Positions 14,928-22,347 of a stretch of 24,903 nucleotides of DNA are shown in pieces. The stretch covers positions 1 to 24,903 of the forward strand of contig DATBJU010000058.1 of assembly GCA_036556265.1 (NCBI GenBank), in the 5' to 3' direction. The position numbers and the translations under genes were made by a program. The DNA is from JAUSIF01 sp036556265. Lineage in GTDB: Bacteria; Pseudomonadota; Alphaproteobacteria; Rhizobiales; Xanthobacteraceae. Every line of letters begins with the position of its first letter. The stretch's first letter is position 1. The notes under the pieces are model-generated. The model had not been told where the DNA came from, made no database searches, and was given only the letters and a program-made list of their open reading frames with translations.

Positions 14928-16067
14928 CTACGCCACGGCGGCGATCGAGTCCGCAGCGGCAGCGCGAAATTCGTCGGCGTCTGCTCCGTCCTCGTAACGT
15001 TTCACGTAGTAGTTTACCACGCGGCGGGCGGTGGAAACGCCCAGGCGATCGAAGCTCCCCAGCGCGGACTCGACGTCATGCGGGGACATGCCGCGGTCGG
15101 CGACGCTCATCAGCAGCAGCGACTTGGCGGTGGCGCGCGAGCAGCCCGCGGCGCGCGCGAGGATGAGCACGATGTCGGAACTCTTGTCGAGCAGCGCGCG
15201 CTCGACGAGATCCACCGGGAAACGGCCGAGCATCGCGAGCGCCGCCACCGTGCGTTCGAAATTCTGCAACCGCGCGGCCGAATGCACGTCGGTCTCGGAG
15301 AGTTGCTTCGTGGAATAGCGCCGCTTCGTCGCCTTCTTGGCCTTCACGAATTCCGGCGAAGATTCACGCATCTCCTGGCTGATGCCGCGCGTCGCCTTCG
15401 CCACGGCCGTGCGTATGTCGGCCGCCGCGCGCGGATGGGCGGCGGCGAGCTTCTCGCGTACCGCAGCCGAGGCGGTCTGCAGCAGCTTGAGGAGATGGTG
15501 CCGGGGCAGGTCGCCGCGTGCACCGAGAGTTTCGGCAAGCGTTTCGTCCTTGCCGGCGTGGTTCACGAGCTTGCCGAACCCGTTCTCGGAGAAACGGGCG
15601 CCTCCGTTGCCCGCCACCGAGTGCACAACGCGCCGGTCGCCGCGATCGACCAGCACGTCGGTGACGGCGGGACTCAGCGTGCGGCGGCGCGAGATCGCAT
15701 AGAGATGGGCCTGGCTCTTGGTGCTGGCGTTGGCGACGAGCGAGGGCTCGTCGAGACACTCGGACTGGACGAGCACCGGCTCGGCCACTTCGATCGCGTC
15801 GTCGAAGGCGAGGGCCCGGATCATCTTCGGCGGCGCGTCGCCGACGGGCGCGAGGCGGCGTGCGAGCCGCGCGCGCGCTTCCAGCTCGATCACCGCGGCG
15901 AGGCGCAACAGCACATCGTCGAACATGGCGATTTGCGCTCCGGAGTAGCGGCCGGACCCGGCAAGGAACATGTCGGTGACGTATTTCAACGCCTTCAGCC
16001 GTTGCCGGACGGTGCCGGATGCAATTGCGCGTTCGATTTCGAGGATCAGGGAAGACGTGGCGGGCAT
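14928..16067 (-). CDS. DUF2336 domain-containing protein
   Basis: A 379-residue, mainly alpha-helical cytoplasmic protein. The pattern of short helices with Arg/Ala-rich faces (for example VLLRLAAVIELEARARLARRLAPVGDAPPKMIRALAFDDAIEVAEPVL, broken here only to show the HEAT-like spacing of two helices) is that of DUF2336 proteins, which are common in Rhizobiales. The stretch SLVANASTKSQAHLYAISRR and the following LSPAVTDVLVDRGDRRVV is typical of the family. The biochemical function is unknown. It runs divergently from ggt across about 290 bp. No convincing ribosome binding site is seen before 16067. Nothing in the sequence identifies a catalytic site. Confidence 0.8.
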   Translation of the reverse strand: MPATSSLILEIERAIASGTVRQRLKALKYVTDMFLAGSGRYSGAQIAMFDDVLLRLAAVIELEARARLARRLAPVGDAPPKMIRALAFDDAIEVAEPVLVQSECLDEPSLVANASTKSQAHLYAISRRRTLSPAVTDVLVDRGDRRVVHSVAGNGGARFSENGFGKLVNHAGKDETLAETLGARGDLPRHHLLKLLQTASAAVREKLAAAHPRAAADIRTAVAKATRGISQEMRESSPEFVKAKKATKRRYSTKQLSETDVHSAARLQNFERTVAALAMLGRFPVDLVERALLDKSSDIVLILARAAGCSRATAKSLLLMSVADRGMSPHDVESALGSFDRLGVSTARRVVNYYVKRYEDGADADEFRAAAADSIAAVA

Positions 16068-16254
16068 GGAAGGCGCTCGTTCGCAATACGTTGAAAAGTG
16101 CCGGTCGGCCGCATCGGGTCGGCGGAAAAACTAGCGCTGGGGCGTGAAAATTTTGCCCGCATCTGCGCCGCATTGACGAGCTAAATCCGTTGAAAATTTG
16201 AGTGAATGCATTGACCATTCCGCTCGCGCGACGCGTGCAGGCTTCCTTTAGAGT

Positions 16255-16317
16255 GCGCGCGCCGGGCACTCGCCCTGCTGCTTGGGTTAAGCCCGAGGAG
16301 GGCTCGTCGGCGCGCGC
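16255..16317 (+). promoter_or_regulatory. strongly structured leader upstream of ggt
   Basis: A nested hairpin: the outer stem GCGCGCGCCG (16255-16264) with CGGCGCGCGC (16308-16317), the middle stem GCCCT (16272-16276) with AGGGC (16299-16303), and the inner stem CTTGGG (16281-16286) with CCCGAG (16292-16297) around a 5-base loop. An alternative GGGC-ACTC-GCCC hairpin (16264-16275) would compete with the middle stem. It ends 44 bases before the ggt start and is not followed by a T-run. It could be a cis-regulatory RNA, a small RNA or a repeat; I do not recognise a known riboswitch class. Confidence 0.5.
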
Positions 16318-16361
16318 GGGGAAAATCGGAGAGACGCTTACCGTGCTACGTGGTTGAGAGA

Positions 16362-18062
16362 ATGAAGCCGCTTCTCCGCGCTGTCACATTGATCGCGTTC
16401 CTGGCGTTCGCCGGCGCGGCCGCGGACGCACAGGCGCCGGCGGTCGCCACAGCGAAGAGCGGCATGGTGGCGAGCGAGGAAGCGCGCGCGACGAAGATCG
16501 GCGTCGATATTCTGAGACAAGGCGGAAACGCAGTGGACGCCGCGGTGGCCGTGGGTTTTGCCCTCGCGGTGACGCTCCCCGAATCCGGCAATCTCGGCGG
16601 CGGCGGATTCATGCTGATCCGCCTTGCGGACCGCAATCAGGTTGCCGCGATCGACTACCGCGAAACGGCGCCAGCGTCGGCGGCGCGCGGCATGTTCCTC
16701 GACGAGAAGGGCGAGCCGGACCCGCAGCGCTCACGCTTCTCCGGGCTTGCCGTCGGCGTGCCCGGGACCGTCGCGGGGCTTGCCTATGCGCACCAGAAAT
16801 ACGGCTCCGGTAAGCTCACGCTCGCACAATTGATCGCGCCCGCCATTCCGCTCGCGCGCGACGGGTTCGAAATCGACGCAAGGCTTGCCGCCTCGCTTGC
16901 CCGCGCGCAGAAGCTTCTCGCGCGTCACGCCGCTTCGGCGGAGATCTTCCTGAGGCCGGATGGCAGCGCCCCCGCGGCGGGCGAGAAGCTCGTGCAACAT
17001 GATCTTGCCAACACGCTGCAAATCATTGCCCTGCGCGGGCCCGGTGCGTTCTATGAGGGGCTCTCGGCCCAGCAGATCGCGCTCGCCGTGCAGGCGGCCG
17101 GCGGACGCATGAGCTATCGCGACCTTGCCGCCTATCGCGTGCAGGAGCGCGAGCCGGTGCGTGGCAGTTATCGCGGGTATGAAATTTTCTCGATGCCGCC
17201 GCCGTCCTCGGGCGGCGCGCATCTTGTGCAGATGCTGAACATCCTCGAGGGGTACGATTTGCGCGCGCTCGGCGCCGGCTCCACGGAGACTGCGCACCAC
17301 TTGATCGAGGCAATGAAGCTGGCTTACGCGGACCGCGCGGAATTTCTCGGCGATCCGGATTTCGTCAAGGTGCCGGTGAAGGGACTTGTGTCGAAGCGCT
17401 ACGCCGAAGAGCTGCGCAAGGCGATCGCGGGGGAGGGTGCGCGTCCGGCGGCGGAGATCCGGCCCGGAACGCCCGCGATGCATGAGAGCGACCACACCAC
17501 GCATTTCTCCGTGGTGGACAAGGACGGCAACGCGGTCGCTAACACCTACACGCTCAATTTCTTCTTCGGCGTCGGCGCGGTTGCCGAAGCCACGGGCGTG
17601 CTGCTCAACAACGAGCTCGACGATTTCGCCGCGGCCCTGAATACACCGAATGCCTACGGGCTCATAGGCGGCGATGCGAACGCGCCGGCGCCGCACAAGC
17701 GGCCGTTGTCGTCGATGACGCCGACGATCGCCGTGCGCGATGGGAAGCCTTATCTCGTCACGGGCGCGGCCGGCGGCAGCCGCATCATCACCGCCGTGTT
17801 GCAGACGATCGTGAACGCGGTCGACTTCGGTATGGACGCGGGCGCCGCGGTCGCGGCGCCGCGCGTGCACCATCAGTGGCTGCCGGACGAGGTGAGCGCG
17901 GAGGCGGGCGTCGCGCCGGAAGTCGTCGATGCTTTGAAGCAGCGCCGCCACACGGTCGTGCAAGGCGGCGCGGGAAGGTCGGCGAACACGATCATGGCGA
18001 CCACGGACGGCTGGGCCGGCGTCGCCGACCCGCGCAGCGGGGGTCTGGCGGAGGGGTACTAA
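16362..18062 (+). CDS. ggt: gamma-glutamyltransferase (glutathione hydrolase)
   Basis: A periplasmic N-terminal nucleophile hydrolase that removes gamma-glutamyl groups from glutathione and transfers them to water or amino acids. From ATG 16362 the protein has 566 residues, close to E. coli Ggt (580). Seen: a signal peptide (1 to about 24, ending ADAQA), GGNAVDAAVAVGFALAVT, the self-cleavage site DHTTHFSVVD with nucleophile Thr379 (bases 17496-17498), the GGAHLVQMLNILEGYDL region, and GAAGGSRIITAV near the C-terminus, which forms the oxyanion hole. A GTG at 16350 in the same frame would add four residues; ATG is preferred because it gives a cleaner signal peptide. The structured leader lies upstream. 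Confidence 0.95.
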   Translation: MKPLLRAVTLIAFLAFAGAAADAQAPAVATAKSGMVASEEARATKIGVDILRQGGNAVDAAVAVGFALAVTLPESGNLGGGGFMLIRLADRNQVAAIDYRETAPASAARGMFLDEKGEPDPQRSRFSGLAVGVPGTVAGLAYAHQKYGSGKLTLAQLIAPAIPLARDGFEIDARLAASLARAQKLLARHAASAEIFLRPDGSAPAAGEKLVQHDLANTLQIIALRGPGAFYEGLSAQQIALAVQAAGGRMSYRDLAAYRVQEREPVRGSYRGYEIFSMPPPSSGGAHLVQMLNILEGYDLRALGAGSTETAHHLIEAMKLAYADRAEFLGDPDFVKVPVKGLVSKRYAEELRKAIAGEGARPAAEIRPGTPAMHESDHTTHFSVVDKDGNAVANTYTLNFFFGVGAVAEATGVLLNNELDDFAAALNTPNAYGLIGGDANAPAPHKRPLSSMTPTIAVRDGKPYLVTGAAGGSRIITAVLQTIVNAVDFGMDAGAAVAAPRVHHQWLPDEVSAEAGVAPEVVDALKQRRHTVVQGGAGRSANTIMATTDGWAGVADPRSGGLAEGY

Positions 18063-18247
18063 GCTGCGCAATCACAAAATGGCGTCTCATGTGCAGTGAT
18101 AGGGGCCACGGTTGTTGACTCTTTCGCCTCATAACCACGTCGGATTACGGGGCGGCCCTTAGGGGCAATATCTGAATTTCCTGCCGCACGCCGCACGCTT
18201 ATTCGTGCGCTGCTCGCTTTGCTTCCTCAGTCCGAGGAGAAATGAAA

Positions 18248-18481
18248 ATGCTTCAAGTGCTCTTTCATTACTCGACTCCGCGGGGCGCCGTCTCAAGCCA
18301 GAGCGTCGTCGAGGTCGATGACCTTCCCGAACTGCGTGAATATGCGGAGCGATTTGTTCAAACGCTCATTGCAGCGCCGGCTTTGGAGGATTGGCGTAAT
18401 TGGGTCCTGCATGTTTCCGACGATTTGGGCCGGGAAGTATTTTCAATGCCCTTCTCAACCATGATCGGGAAGCCGCATTGA
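18248..18481 (+). CDS. small DUF6894-like protein
   Basis: A 77-residue acidic protein. The pattern of an N-terminal strand with a FHY-type turn (VLFHYSTPRG), an acidic VEVDDLPELREYAERFVQTL helix region and the strand WVLHVSDDLGREVFSMPFSTM matches the layout of the DUF6894 family, abundant in Bradyrhizobium-like genomes and of unknown function. The ATG at 18248 is preferred over 18242 because AGGAG (18235-18239) then sits eight bases away rather than two. There is no signal peptide or membrane helix. It is followed 11 bp later by a second tiny gene, and preceded by a 185-bp gap after ggt in which I see no clear promoter. Confidence 0.72.
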   Translation: MLQVLFHYSTPRGAVSSQSVVEVDDLPELREYAERFVQTLIAAPALEDWRNWVLHVSDDLGREVFSMPFSTMIGKPH

Positions 18482-18492
18482 GAGAAACAGCC

Positions 18493-18654
18493 ATGTCGGA
18501 CACCCAGTATTTGCCGCGGCGCTCAACGTTTCGGTCGGGCAAGATCGCTGTGATTTGGCAGTCGCTGCTGGAAAATATCTTCGATGCCTATCGCCCCGAG
18601 CTTCACTATATGCGCGGCCCGGGCCCAAAGTGGCGCGCAAAGCATAGTGACTGA
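18493..18654 (+). CDS. predicted 53-residue protein, unknown
   Basis: A short frame starting ATG 18493, 11 bp after the DUF6894-like gene. The product begins MSDTQYLPRRSTFRSGK, is basic and aromatic-rich, and ends with a hydrophilic PGPKWRAKHSD tail; there is no signal peptide. Third-position GC is raised and the composition is not low-complexity, in line with a real gene. The ribosome binding site (AGAGAAA) is weak. I do not recognise the family. It could be a spurious frame, and its proximity to the preceding small gene is the main support. Confidence 0.42.
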   Translation: MSDTQYLPRRSTFRSGKIAVIWQSLLENIFDAYRPELHYMRGPGPKWRAKHSD

Positions 18655-18688
18655 ACCTCAGACGTGAGACGCTTGAGGAGGCGAGGTG

Positions 18689-19114
18689 CTACTCCAGCGG
18701 CCGGCCGCGCAGATCCTCGGCACGGCTGATCTTGATCAGCACGCCGAAACCCTGATCCGCGCCGTCGTGGGTCTGCTCGCGCGGCAAGAGCTTCGCGAAG
18801 ATCGCGTCCTTGACCGGCCCGCTCTCGTGCACCGTCGCAGTCCCATAGAAGCGCAGTACCGCCGATTGCAGCGTCTTCTCGCGGAACGCCTTCATGTCGG
18901 AGTAGACCACGACGACGCGCGGATCGTGCGCGAGGTTCCCGAGCGCCTTGCGCTTGGAGCGCTCCCAATAGGCGAGATGCTCGTCGTCGAAGACGATCAT
19001 GCTGCCCTTGGGGCTGATGTTCGGTCCGTCCGGTCCGACGGTGCCGAGCAGGCACACGTGGTCGTCGGCCCAGGCGTTCAGGATGACATCCCGGATCTTC
19101 TGGCTGATGGCCAT
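18689..19114 (-). CDS. pyridoxamine 5'-phosphate oxidase-like flavin-binding protein
   Basis: A 141-residue split-barrel protein of the PNPOx-like superfamily. Seen: a helix followed by HVCLLGTVGPDGPNISPKGS (first strands and the typical G..G.P...P turn), LAYWERSKRKALGNLAHDPRVVVVYSD (the strand-helix-strand that binds FMN or F420 phosphate) and LRFYGTATVHESGPVKDAI. Members reduce or oxidise various substrates or simply bind flavin or haem, so the reaction is not predictable. The start at 19114 is chosen because GAGGAA lies about six bases upstream and the longer frame to 19237 runs into a palindromic repeat. It is separated from the TPR gene by that repeat. Confidence 0.85.
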   Translation of the reverse strand: MAISQKIRDVILNAWADDHVCLLGTVGPDGPNISPKGSMIVFDDEHLAYWERSKRKALGNLAHDPRVVVVYSDMKAFREKTLQSAVLRFYGTATVHESGPVKDAIFAKLLPREQTHDGADQGFGVLIKISRAEDLRGRPLE

Positions 19115-19142
19115 GCGGAGTTCCTCGTGGCACGTTAGCAAA

Positions 19143-19245
19143 TAGCCCGCATGGAAACGAAGCGAAATGCGGGATCGTCGAAGGCGATTCCCGGGATTGC
19201 GCGGAGTTTGTCCTTGGCGCGACCCGAGGGCTTTCATGCGGGCTA
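19143..19245. repeat. palindromic dispersed repeat
   Basis: Perfect 11-base terminal inverted repeats TAGCCCGCATG (19143-19153) and CATGCGGGCTA (19235-19245) enclose a GC-rich core with GCGGGATCG and TCCCGGGATTGCGC elements. It matches a repeat class I recall as very common between genes in Bradyrhizobium-like genomes. It lies between the PNPOx-like and TPR genes. Confidence 0.75.
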
Positions 19246-19312
19246 CGAAAGTGGCCCGGCGGTCCAGCGGCGGCCTTCTCTCAGCGCAATTCCAGGTAGG
19301 TCCAGGCCGCGA

Positions 19313-20155
19313 TCACGGCTCGGCGCCGAGGCGTTTCAGACCGGCTCTCGCTTCCGTCAGCGACGGCGCGCGCGAAAGCGCACGGCGGAAGTCGGCGATG
19401 GCTTCCTCGCGCTTGCCGAGGGACTCGAAGATCTGCCCGCGCGTCTCCAGGGCGAGCGGCGCGTTGGGAGTGAGCTCCAGCGCGCGCTCGGCGTCGGGAA
19501 GGCCCTGCGCCGCCTTGCCGGACATGAGGTACGTCAACGCGCGTCCGCGGTAGGCAGCGGCGTACTTCGGGTCCAGCGCGATCGCCTTCGTGTGGTCGGT
19601 CATGGCAAGGTCGTACTTGCCCGCCCAGCGATAGCTGTTGCCGCGGTGGGTATAGGCGTCGGCGGCTTTCGGCTCGAGCGCGATCAGCTTCGTGTAATCC
19701 GCGATGGCGCGATCGTAGTCCTTCTTTTGGTTGTGATAGACCGTCCCGCGATTGCTGTAGGCGTCGGCGTGCTTCGGGTCGATCGCGATCGCCCGCGAAT
19801 AGTCGGCGATGGCAAGGTCGAAGTCGCCTTTTCGCTCGTGCTGAAGCCCGCGATTGTAGTGCGCGTCGGCGAGCTTCGGGTTCAGCTCGATCGCCTTGGT
19901 GTAGTCGGCGATGGCTGCATCGGGATTTTTCTTCCGGCTGTGCGCGACCCCGCGGTAAAAATATGCGTCGGCGTTCGTAGGCCGCTGCTTGATCCACTCG
20001 GTGCAGCCCGAGATCGCGAGATCGATGTTTTTATCCTGCCGGCAATCGTCCGTCGCGGCCGCGCGCACGGCGTCCGCGCCGCACAGCATCACCGCCACGG
20101 CACCGATGGCCACGAGGATTCCGGCGCGGCAACGGCACCTGTATGTCATGTGCAT
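19313..20155 (-). CDS. secreted tetratricopeptide repeat protein
   Basis: A 280-residue protein with an N-terminal signal peptide (hydrophobic AGILVAIGAVAVMLCGA, then AVRAAA, around residues 12-33) and six to seven 34-residue TPR units from about residue 62. The units share an AIADYTKAIELNPK-like second helix and a DAYFYRGVAHSRKK-like first helix (for example AIADYSRAIAIDPKHADAYSNRG). A short Cys-containing stretch (TDDCRQDKNIDLAISGC) precedes the repeats. TPR arrays bind other proteins; the partner is not evident. It is likely periplasmic. It runs divergently from the secreted gene at 20347. Confidence 0.92.
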   Translation of the reverse strand: MHMTYRCRCRAGILVAIGAVAVMLCGADAVRAAATDDCRQDKNIDLAISGCTEWIKQRPTNADAYFYRGVAHSRKKNPDAAIADYTKAIELNPKLADAHYNRGLQHERKGDFDLAIADYSRAIAIDPKHADAYSNRGTVYHNQKKDYDRAIADYTKLIALEPKAADAYTHRGNSYRWAGKYDLAMTDHTKAIALDPKYAAAYRGRALTYLMSGKAAQGLPDAERALELTPNAPLALETRGQIFESLGKREEAIADFRRALSRAPSLTEARAGLKRLGAEP

Positions 20156-20254
20156 GATCGCTCCCGGTCGTCCGCGCGGATTATCGGCAGGAGCAGGGGC
20201 GGGGGCAACCGGAACCCATTGCCGCTCAGGGCATTGAGGGCCGCCGATCGTTGC

Positions 20255-20283
20255 TTGACGGCCCGCGGGCCAGCGGCGACATT
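20255..20283 (+). promoter_or_regulatory. possible promoter with a palindromic operator
   Basis: TTGACG (20255-20260), a 17-bp spacer and GACATT (20278-20283) form a fair -35/-10 pair ahead of the gene at 20347. The spacer contains the 12-base perfect palindrome GGCCCGCGGGCC (20260-20271), placed where a repressor dimer could block RNA polymerase. This is pattern matching only; GC-rich palindromes are common here. Confidence 0.3.
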
Positions 20284-20346
20284 CCGCCCATCGATTCCAG
20301 GTGCGCGCCGGCCCGCCGCTTTCGCGGCCGTGCAGAGGAGGATCAG

Positions 20347-20787
20347 ATGCGCTTCTCGTCGTTTATCCGTGTTGGCGTGATTGCGTTGCTCGCGTTCGCC
20401 TTCGCCGGCGTGTCGACGCCGTCGCAGGCGCAGAGCGGGAGCGTGCGGCTCGAGTTCGTGAAGGCCGGCTGGTTTGTGGGCGGCTCGGCGGGCAGCGGCA
20501 CGCTAAACTATGCCGGGCGGACCTATCCGCTCAGCATCGGCGGCCTGAGCGCCGGCCTCACCTTCGGTGCGTCGAAGACAACGCTCGTCGGCACCGCGCG
20601 CAACCTGCGCGCTGCCTCCGACATCACCGGCACCTACACCGCGATCGGCGCAGGCGCCACCGTCGCCGGCGGCGGACGCATCATCGAACTGCGCAATGCG
20701 AGGGGCGTCGTCCTCTCGCTCCAGGGCGCCTCGGTCGGGCTCTCGTTCGACCTCGATCTCAGCGGAATGGAAATCACGTTCCGCTGA
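20347..20787 (+). CDS. secreted protein of unknown function, strand-rich
   Basis: A 146-residue protein with a clear signal peptide (MRFSSFIRVGVIALLAFAFA, cleavage near SQAQ, residue 28). The mature part is Gly/Ala-rich with alternating hydrophobic strands (FVKAGWFVGGSAGSGTLNYAG, YPLSIGGLSAGLTFGAS, VVLSLQGASVGLSFDLDLSG). This GGSxGxGxLxYxGxxYPLxIGGL pattern recurs in small alphaproteobacterial secreted proteins and recalls the DUF1134/EipA type of envelope beta-barrel without matching it residue by residue. I do not assign a family. The ATG at 20347 follows an excellent GAGGAGG. A palindromic repeat begins just after the stop codon. Confidence 0.82.
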   Translation: MRFSSFIRVGVIALLAFAFAGVSTPSQAQSGSVRLEFVKAGWFVGGSAGSGTLNYAGRTYPLSIGGLSAGLTFGASKTTLVGTARNLRAASDITGTYTAIGAGATVAGGGRIIELRNARGVVLSLQGASVGLSFDLDLSGMEITFR

Positions 20788-20794
20788 GCGAACG

Positions 20795-20852
20795 CCTCAT
20801 CCTGAGAAGCGCGACGCCGGACCTCTTCCGGCGGAGCGCTCGAAGGATGGGG
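20795..20852. repeat. palindromic dispersed repeat
   Basis: An imperfect palindrome beginning CCTCATCCTGAG and ending CTCGAAGGATGGGG, with an inner GCGC...CCGG...GGCG hairpin region. This CCTCATCCTGAG...CTCGAAGGATGAGG form is a repeat I recall from Bradyrhizobium-like genomes. It sits eight bases after the preceding stop codon and about 35 bases before the next gene. Confidence 0.65.
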
Positions 20853-20886
20853 CCGATTCGTTCGTCGTCCTCGGGCTACAGCGAAG

Positions 20887-21225
20887 ATGGCATCACCGAG
20901 AAAAAGGAGGGGCGCGAAGGCGCCGCGCGTCCGCGTGCCCGTCTGGGTACGCGTGCCCGCCTGGGTCTGGGTGGGCGTGGTGGCGGCCGCGTTCGTGGTC
21001 GCGAACTTCGGCTACGGCGCGCTCTGCGAGAACCGGTGCGACGAGCTCTGCGGAGAGCAGGGATTTGCCGACGCATCGTGGCGCGGGAGTTCCGGCTTCG
21101 GGAGGCTGGTGTCGGCTGCGAGCGGAAATCACGGGACGTGTATCTGCACCGGCGGGCAGCCCGCCTCGGCAAAGGGCGGCGCCGCGGTGAAATCCAGAGA
21201 ATTGCCGCTGACGTTCGCGGGCTAG
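20887..21225 (+). CDS. single-pass membrane protein with a short cysteine cluster, unknown
   Basis: A 112-residue predicted protein: a basic N-terminus (PRKRRGAKAPR), a short RVPVWV/RVPAWV duplication (16-27), one membrane segment (about 28-46, WVGVVAAAFVVANFGYGAL) and an outside domain with Cys47, Cys51, Cys55, then Cys85 and Cys87 (CxxxCxxxC ... CxC). The cysteines could form disulfides in the periplasm or bind metal. I know no matching family. The ribosome binding site before ATG 20887 is poor. The frame is convergent with the cytochrome gene, nine bases apart. A spurious frame is possible but the membrane-plus-Cys organisation argues for a real protein. Confidence 0.6.
   Translation: MASPRKRRGAKAPRVRVPVWVRVPAWVWVGVVAAAFVVANFGYGALCENRCDELCGEQGFADASWRGSSGFGRLVSAASGNHGTCICTGGQPASAKGGAAVKSRELPLTFAG
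20932..20967 (+). repeat. 18-bp tandem duplication inside a coding gene
   Basis: Two 18-bp units, CGCGTGCCCGTCTGGGTA and CGCGTGCCCGCCTGGGTC, differ at two positions and encode RVPVWV then RVPAWV just before the membrane segment of the Cys-cluster protein. Confidence 0.7.
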
Positions 21226-21234
21226 TTGGCGGTC

Positions 21235-21540
21235 TTACCGCAACGTCCGGATATACGCCGTGATGTCGTCGGCCTCCTCGCGCGAGAGGGCGCGATCGGG
21301 CATCTGCGGGTGCGGCGCGAGCATCGATTGCGCGAGTTGCTTCGCATCGAAGTTCGGGCGCTTGGCGATCGTCGCGAACGGCAGAGCGACGGTGGGCGCG
21401 CGCTCCTGATTGGCGGCAACAAGATGGCAAGCGGCGCACCAGCGCCGTGCGAGCTCGCCGCCCTTCGCGGCATCGGCGTGCGTGCCGGATGAGAAAGTTG
21501 AAGCTGCCGCGAAAACGAATGCCGCTGCCAACAGACGCAT
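21235..21540 (-). CDS. small monohaem cytochrome c
   Basis: A 101-residue class I cytochrome c exported to the periplasm. Seen: a signal peptide (MRLLAAAFVFAAASTFSS, cleavage near HADA), the haem attachment motif CAACH at residues 35-39, and the distal ligand region with Met80 in HPQMPD, followed by the C-terminal helix LSREEADDITAYIRTLR. Length and motif spacing are those of small electron carriers related to cytochrome c-553/cL types. The ATG at 21540 has GAGGGAA upstream. It lies 48 bp downstream of the flavodoxin-fold gene on the same strand, so they may be cotranscribed. Its redox partner is not apparent. Confidence 0.93.
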   Translation of the reverse strand: MRLLAAAFVFAAASTFSSGTHADAAKGGELARRWCAACHLVAANQERAPTVALPFATIAKRPNFDAKQLAQSMLAPHPQMPDRALSREEADDITAYIRTLR

Positions 21541-21588
21541 GATGTTCCCTCAATGCGAAACCGCTGGATGTTGCAACGGCGCGTGCGG

Positions 21589-22173
21589 CTAAGCCAGCTC
21601 TTTTCCCAGCGCGTGCATCCGCGCGAGCCATTTCTTGCGCTTCGCGTCGCTCGCCGTGTGCACCATCCCGTAGAGGCTTTCGCGGATCGGCTTGATGCCG
21701 ACGAAGCCGAGGATATTGCGTTCCAGCCCACGCAGGCCGTGGGCGAAGAAATACCAGCGGTAGGCGAGGGCCGGCATCCCCATGGTCACGACGATGCGCG
21801 CCGAGCGGCCCGCGAGCAGCTTCTTCGGCATGCCGCTCTTCTGATAAGCAAAGGCGACGCCCGGCCGCATCACCTGCTCGAGGAACGCCTTGACGATCGC
21901 GGGCATGGTGCCGAGCCAGAGCGGGAACACTATCACGATATGGGTTGCCGCGAGGATCGCGTCGCGTGCGGGAATAAGGCTCTCCGGCAGCGCGCCCTTC
22001 TCGAAATCGTCCGGCGTGCGCAACATCGGGAAGTCGAGCCGCGCGATCTCGACGCGCCCAACCGTGTGCCCGGCCGCCGTCGCACCTTCGGCGTAGGCGT
22101 CGGCGAGCGCGTGGCACAGATGCCCGCCCGCGGGGTCGGGGTGACCCTGGATGACGACGACGTTGCCGGGCAT
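21589..22173 (-). CDS. NAD(P)H:quinone reductase, flavodoxin fold (NQO1/KefF/MdaB-like)
   Basis: A 194-residue flavodoxin-fold flavoprotein. Seen: VVVIQGHPDPAGGHLCHALA (phosphate loop of FMN/FAD, residues 5-24), the second strand region RLDFPML, and IVIVFPLWLGTMPAIVKAFL (residues 79-98) with the following PGVAFAY, the hallmark of the NQO1/YwrO group. Such enzymes reduce quinones by two electrons from NAD(P)H. The start at 22173 (MPGNVVVIQ) gives the usual family N-terminus; the frame continues upstream to a GTG at 22242 but no ribosome binding site favours it. It is probably in one transcription unit with the cytochrome c gene downstream. Confidence 0.85.
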   Translation of the reverse strand: MPGNVVVIQGHPDPAGGHLCHALADAYAEGATAAGHTVGRVEIARLDFPMLRTPDDFEKGALPESLIPARDAILAATHIVIVFPLWLGTMPAIVKAFLEQVMRPGVAFAYQKSGMPKKLLAGRSARIVVTMGMPALAYRWYFFAHGLRGLERNILGFVGIKPIRESLYGMVHTASDAKRKKWLARMHALGKELA

Positions 22174-22347
22174 TGGATGCGTGGGCCGCCTGGGGTTTGC
22201 CGGGTTCAGTTCCCTAACGGCGCGCGCGCCCACAGGTTTCACGAGTTCGCGGCACCGTAGCGACAGGGCCCGGGCAGCACTTGAGGCAGGTCAAAACTGG
22301 AAGCCGGCTTCGCGAGTAACCTAATTAAAGTGATACAGGAGACGATC

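Noticed and set aside
18248..18654. A toxin-antitoxin pair
   Set aside because: Neither small protein shows a known toxin fold or DNA-binding antitoxin motif, and the DUF6894-like similarity points elsewhere.
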